64,000 nt of DNA from Duncaniella freteri (GTDB taxonomy: Bacteria; Bacteroidota; Bacteroidia; Bacteroidales; Muribaculaceae), in contig NZ_SJSA01000001.1 in NCBI RefSeq assembly GCF_004766125.1, forward strand, positions 1,116,001-1,180,000, written 5' to 3'. Positions 63,692 to 64,000 of this stretch are shown here, piece by piece. The translations under genes and the position numbers were made by a program. The notes below the pieces were generated by a model. That model searched no databases, was not told where the DNA came from, and saw only the letters and a list, made by a program, of their open reading frames with translations. Numbering within the stretch: the first letter of the stretch is position 1; each line of letters opens with the position of its first letter.

Positions 63692-63730
63692 TCCGACTGA
63701 CTTTTTAATATAAATATAAAATCAGTCGGA
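63692..63730. repeat. 9-bp inverted repeat upstream of the lipoprotein
   Basis: TCCGACTGA (63692-63700) and TCAGTCGGA (63722-63730) with a 21-nt AT-rich spacer. It lies in the leader if the -7 box at 63742-63735 is used. May be an attenuator or operator; role unknown. Confidence 0.4.
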
Positions 63731-63734
63731 TAGA

Positions 63735-63742
63735 CAAAGGTA
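63735..63742 (-). promoter_or_regulatory. -7 box for the AT-rich lipoprotein pair
   Basis: TACCTTTG on the minus strand. No clear -33 box. Leader to ATG 63605 would be about 125 nt. The rest of 63606-64000 holds no gene, only AT-rich sequence and the hairpin below. Confidence 0.35.
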
Positions 63743-63910
63743 TTTCAGGTTATGCGTATGTGGGAGAGAGGATGAATACATAATTTTGATAATTGATTGA
63801 TACGATTGCAATTTAATTTTTTTATCCAATAAAAACAAATACAATTTATTATATTATATAATTTTAACTAAAATAATTTACTTTTCAAGAAAATATCAAA
63901 TTAAAAATCT

Positions 63911-63962
63911 AAGACCATAGAACCAGAGGGCTATATCTTTAGTCCTCTGGTTCTATGGTCTT
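63911..63962 (+). repeat. Second copy of the 52-bp hairpin repeat
   Basis: Perfect 19-bp stem (63911-63929, 63944-63962) with a 14-nt loop. Stem and loop sequences are almost identical to the inner stem of the hairpin at 60997-61049 (about two differences over the repeat) and in the same orientation. Together they bracket the AT-rich segment and the IS element. Confidence 0.7.
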
Positions 63963-64000
63963 AATTTGGATTGCATACAAATTATTACGAACTTTGAATC

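Noticed and set aside
1..64000. CRISPR arrays, tRNA and rRNA genes, complete prophage
   Set aside because: No spaced direct repeats, no T-loop/anticodon patterns and no gene set for phage assembly were seen; only the isolated capsid- and holin-like genes.

Overview
The window looks like chromosomal DNA of a Bacteroidales bacterium, most likely a gut Muribaculaceae-type organism. Three things suggest this. Many genes carry the Bacteroidetes promoter signature (TTTG, about 20 bp, TAnnTTTG) instead of sigma70 boxes. The gene families are typical of the group: GH3, DUF4254, DUF4919, a 7TM-HD phosphohydrolase, long signal peptidase I, and an Mfa1/Mfa2 fimbrial operon. Most secreted proteins have a lipobox. 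I see no tRNA, rRNA, CRISPR array or complete prophage. Family names are read from motifs only; no search was run.

Layout. Positions 1-8.7 kb hold a cation/proton antiporter (cut by the window edge), a phosphosugar mutase with its own promoter and terminator, then a tight operon dtd / MazG-like / deoC / GYF_2 protein / DUF2752 protein / HD-family PgpH-like protein. At 8.8-8.94 kb is a promoter-to-terminator unit with no ORF, a candidate small RNA. From 9 to 16.3 kb, on the minus strand, lie mscS, cysS, DUF3467, ubiE, purC and two lipoproteins. From 16.4 to 21.4 kb, on the plus strand, lie an outer-membrane phospholipase, dapB, lepB, a WbqC-like gene and metF. From 21.5 to 26.6 kb lies an [FeFe]-hydrogenase operon with its three maturases (hydA-hydE-hydG-hydF); hydG carries a frameshift. 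From 26.7 to 39.4 kb, on the minus strand, lie alkaline phosphatase, GH3, DUF4919, sufE, a large unrecognised membrane protein, a holin-like gene, uvrC, apt, mnmG, ybeY and a DUF4254 gene. A perfect parS centromere site sits between apt and mnmG. From 39.5 to 44.2 kb are a radical SAM gene, an LD-carboxypeptidase, frr, pyrH, an orphan response regulator with a degenerate phosphorylation site, and rnhB.

From 44.3 to 54.7 kb is a six-gene fimbrial operon: DUF3575, DUF3868/OmpA-like assembly proteins, an Mfa1-like stalk, an Mfa2-like anchor, and two minor or tip lipoproteins. It lies behind a strong promoter and a roughly 600-nt leader containing a C9 tract. metH and an M48 peptidase follow on the minus strand. 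From 59.4 to 60.9 kb is a self-contained two-gene unit encoding a small proline-rich protein and a phage major-capsid-like protein, with no other phage genes nearby. The end of the window (61-64 kb) is an AT-rich accessory segment. It holds an IS4-family element with inverted repeats and a possible 4-bp target duplication, and two secreted proteins of unknown function. Two near-identical hairpin repeats flank it.

The best candidates for undescribed biology are the lone capsid/small-protein pair, the degenerate response regulator, the promoter-terminator unit without an ORF, the 670-aa membrane protein, and the fimbrial leader with its homopolymer.
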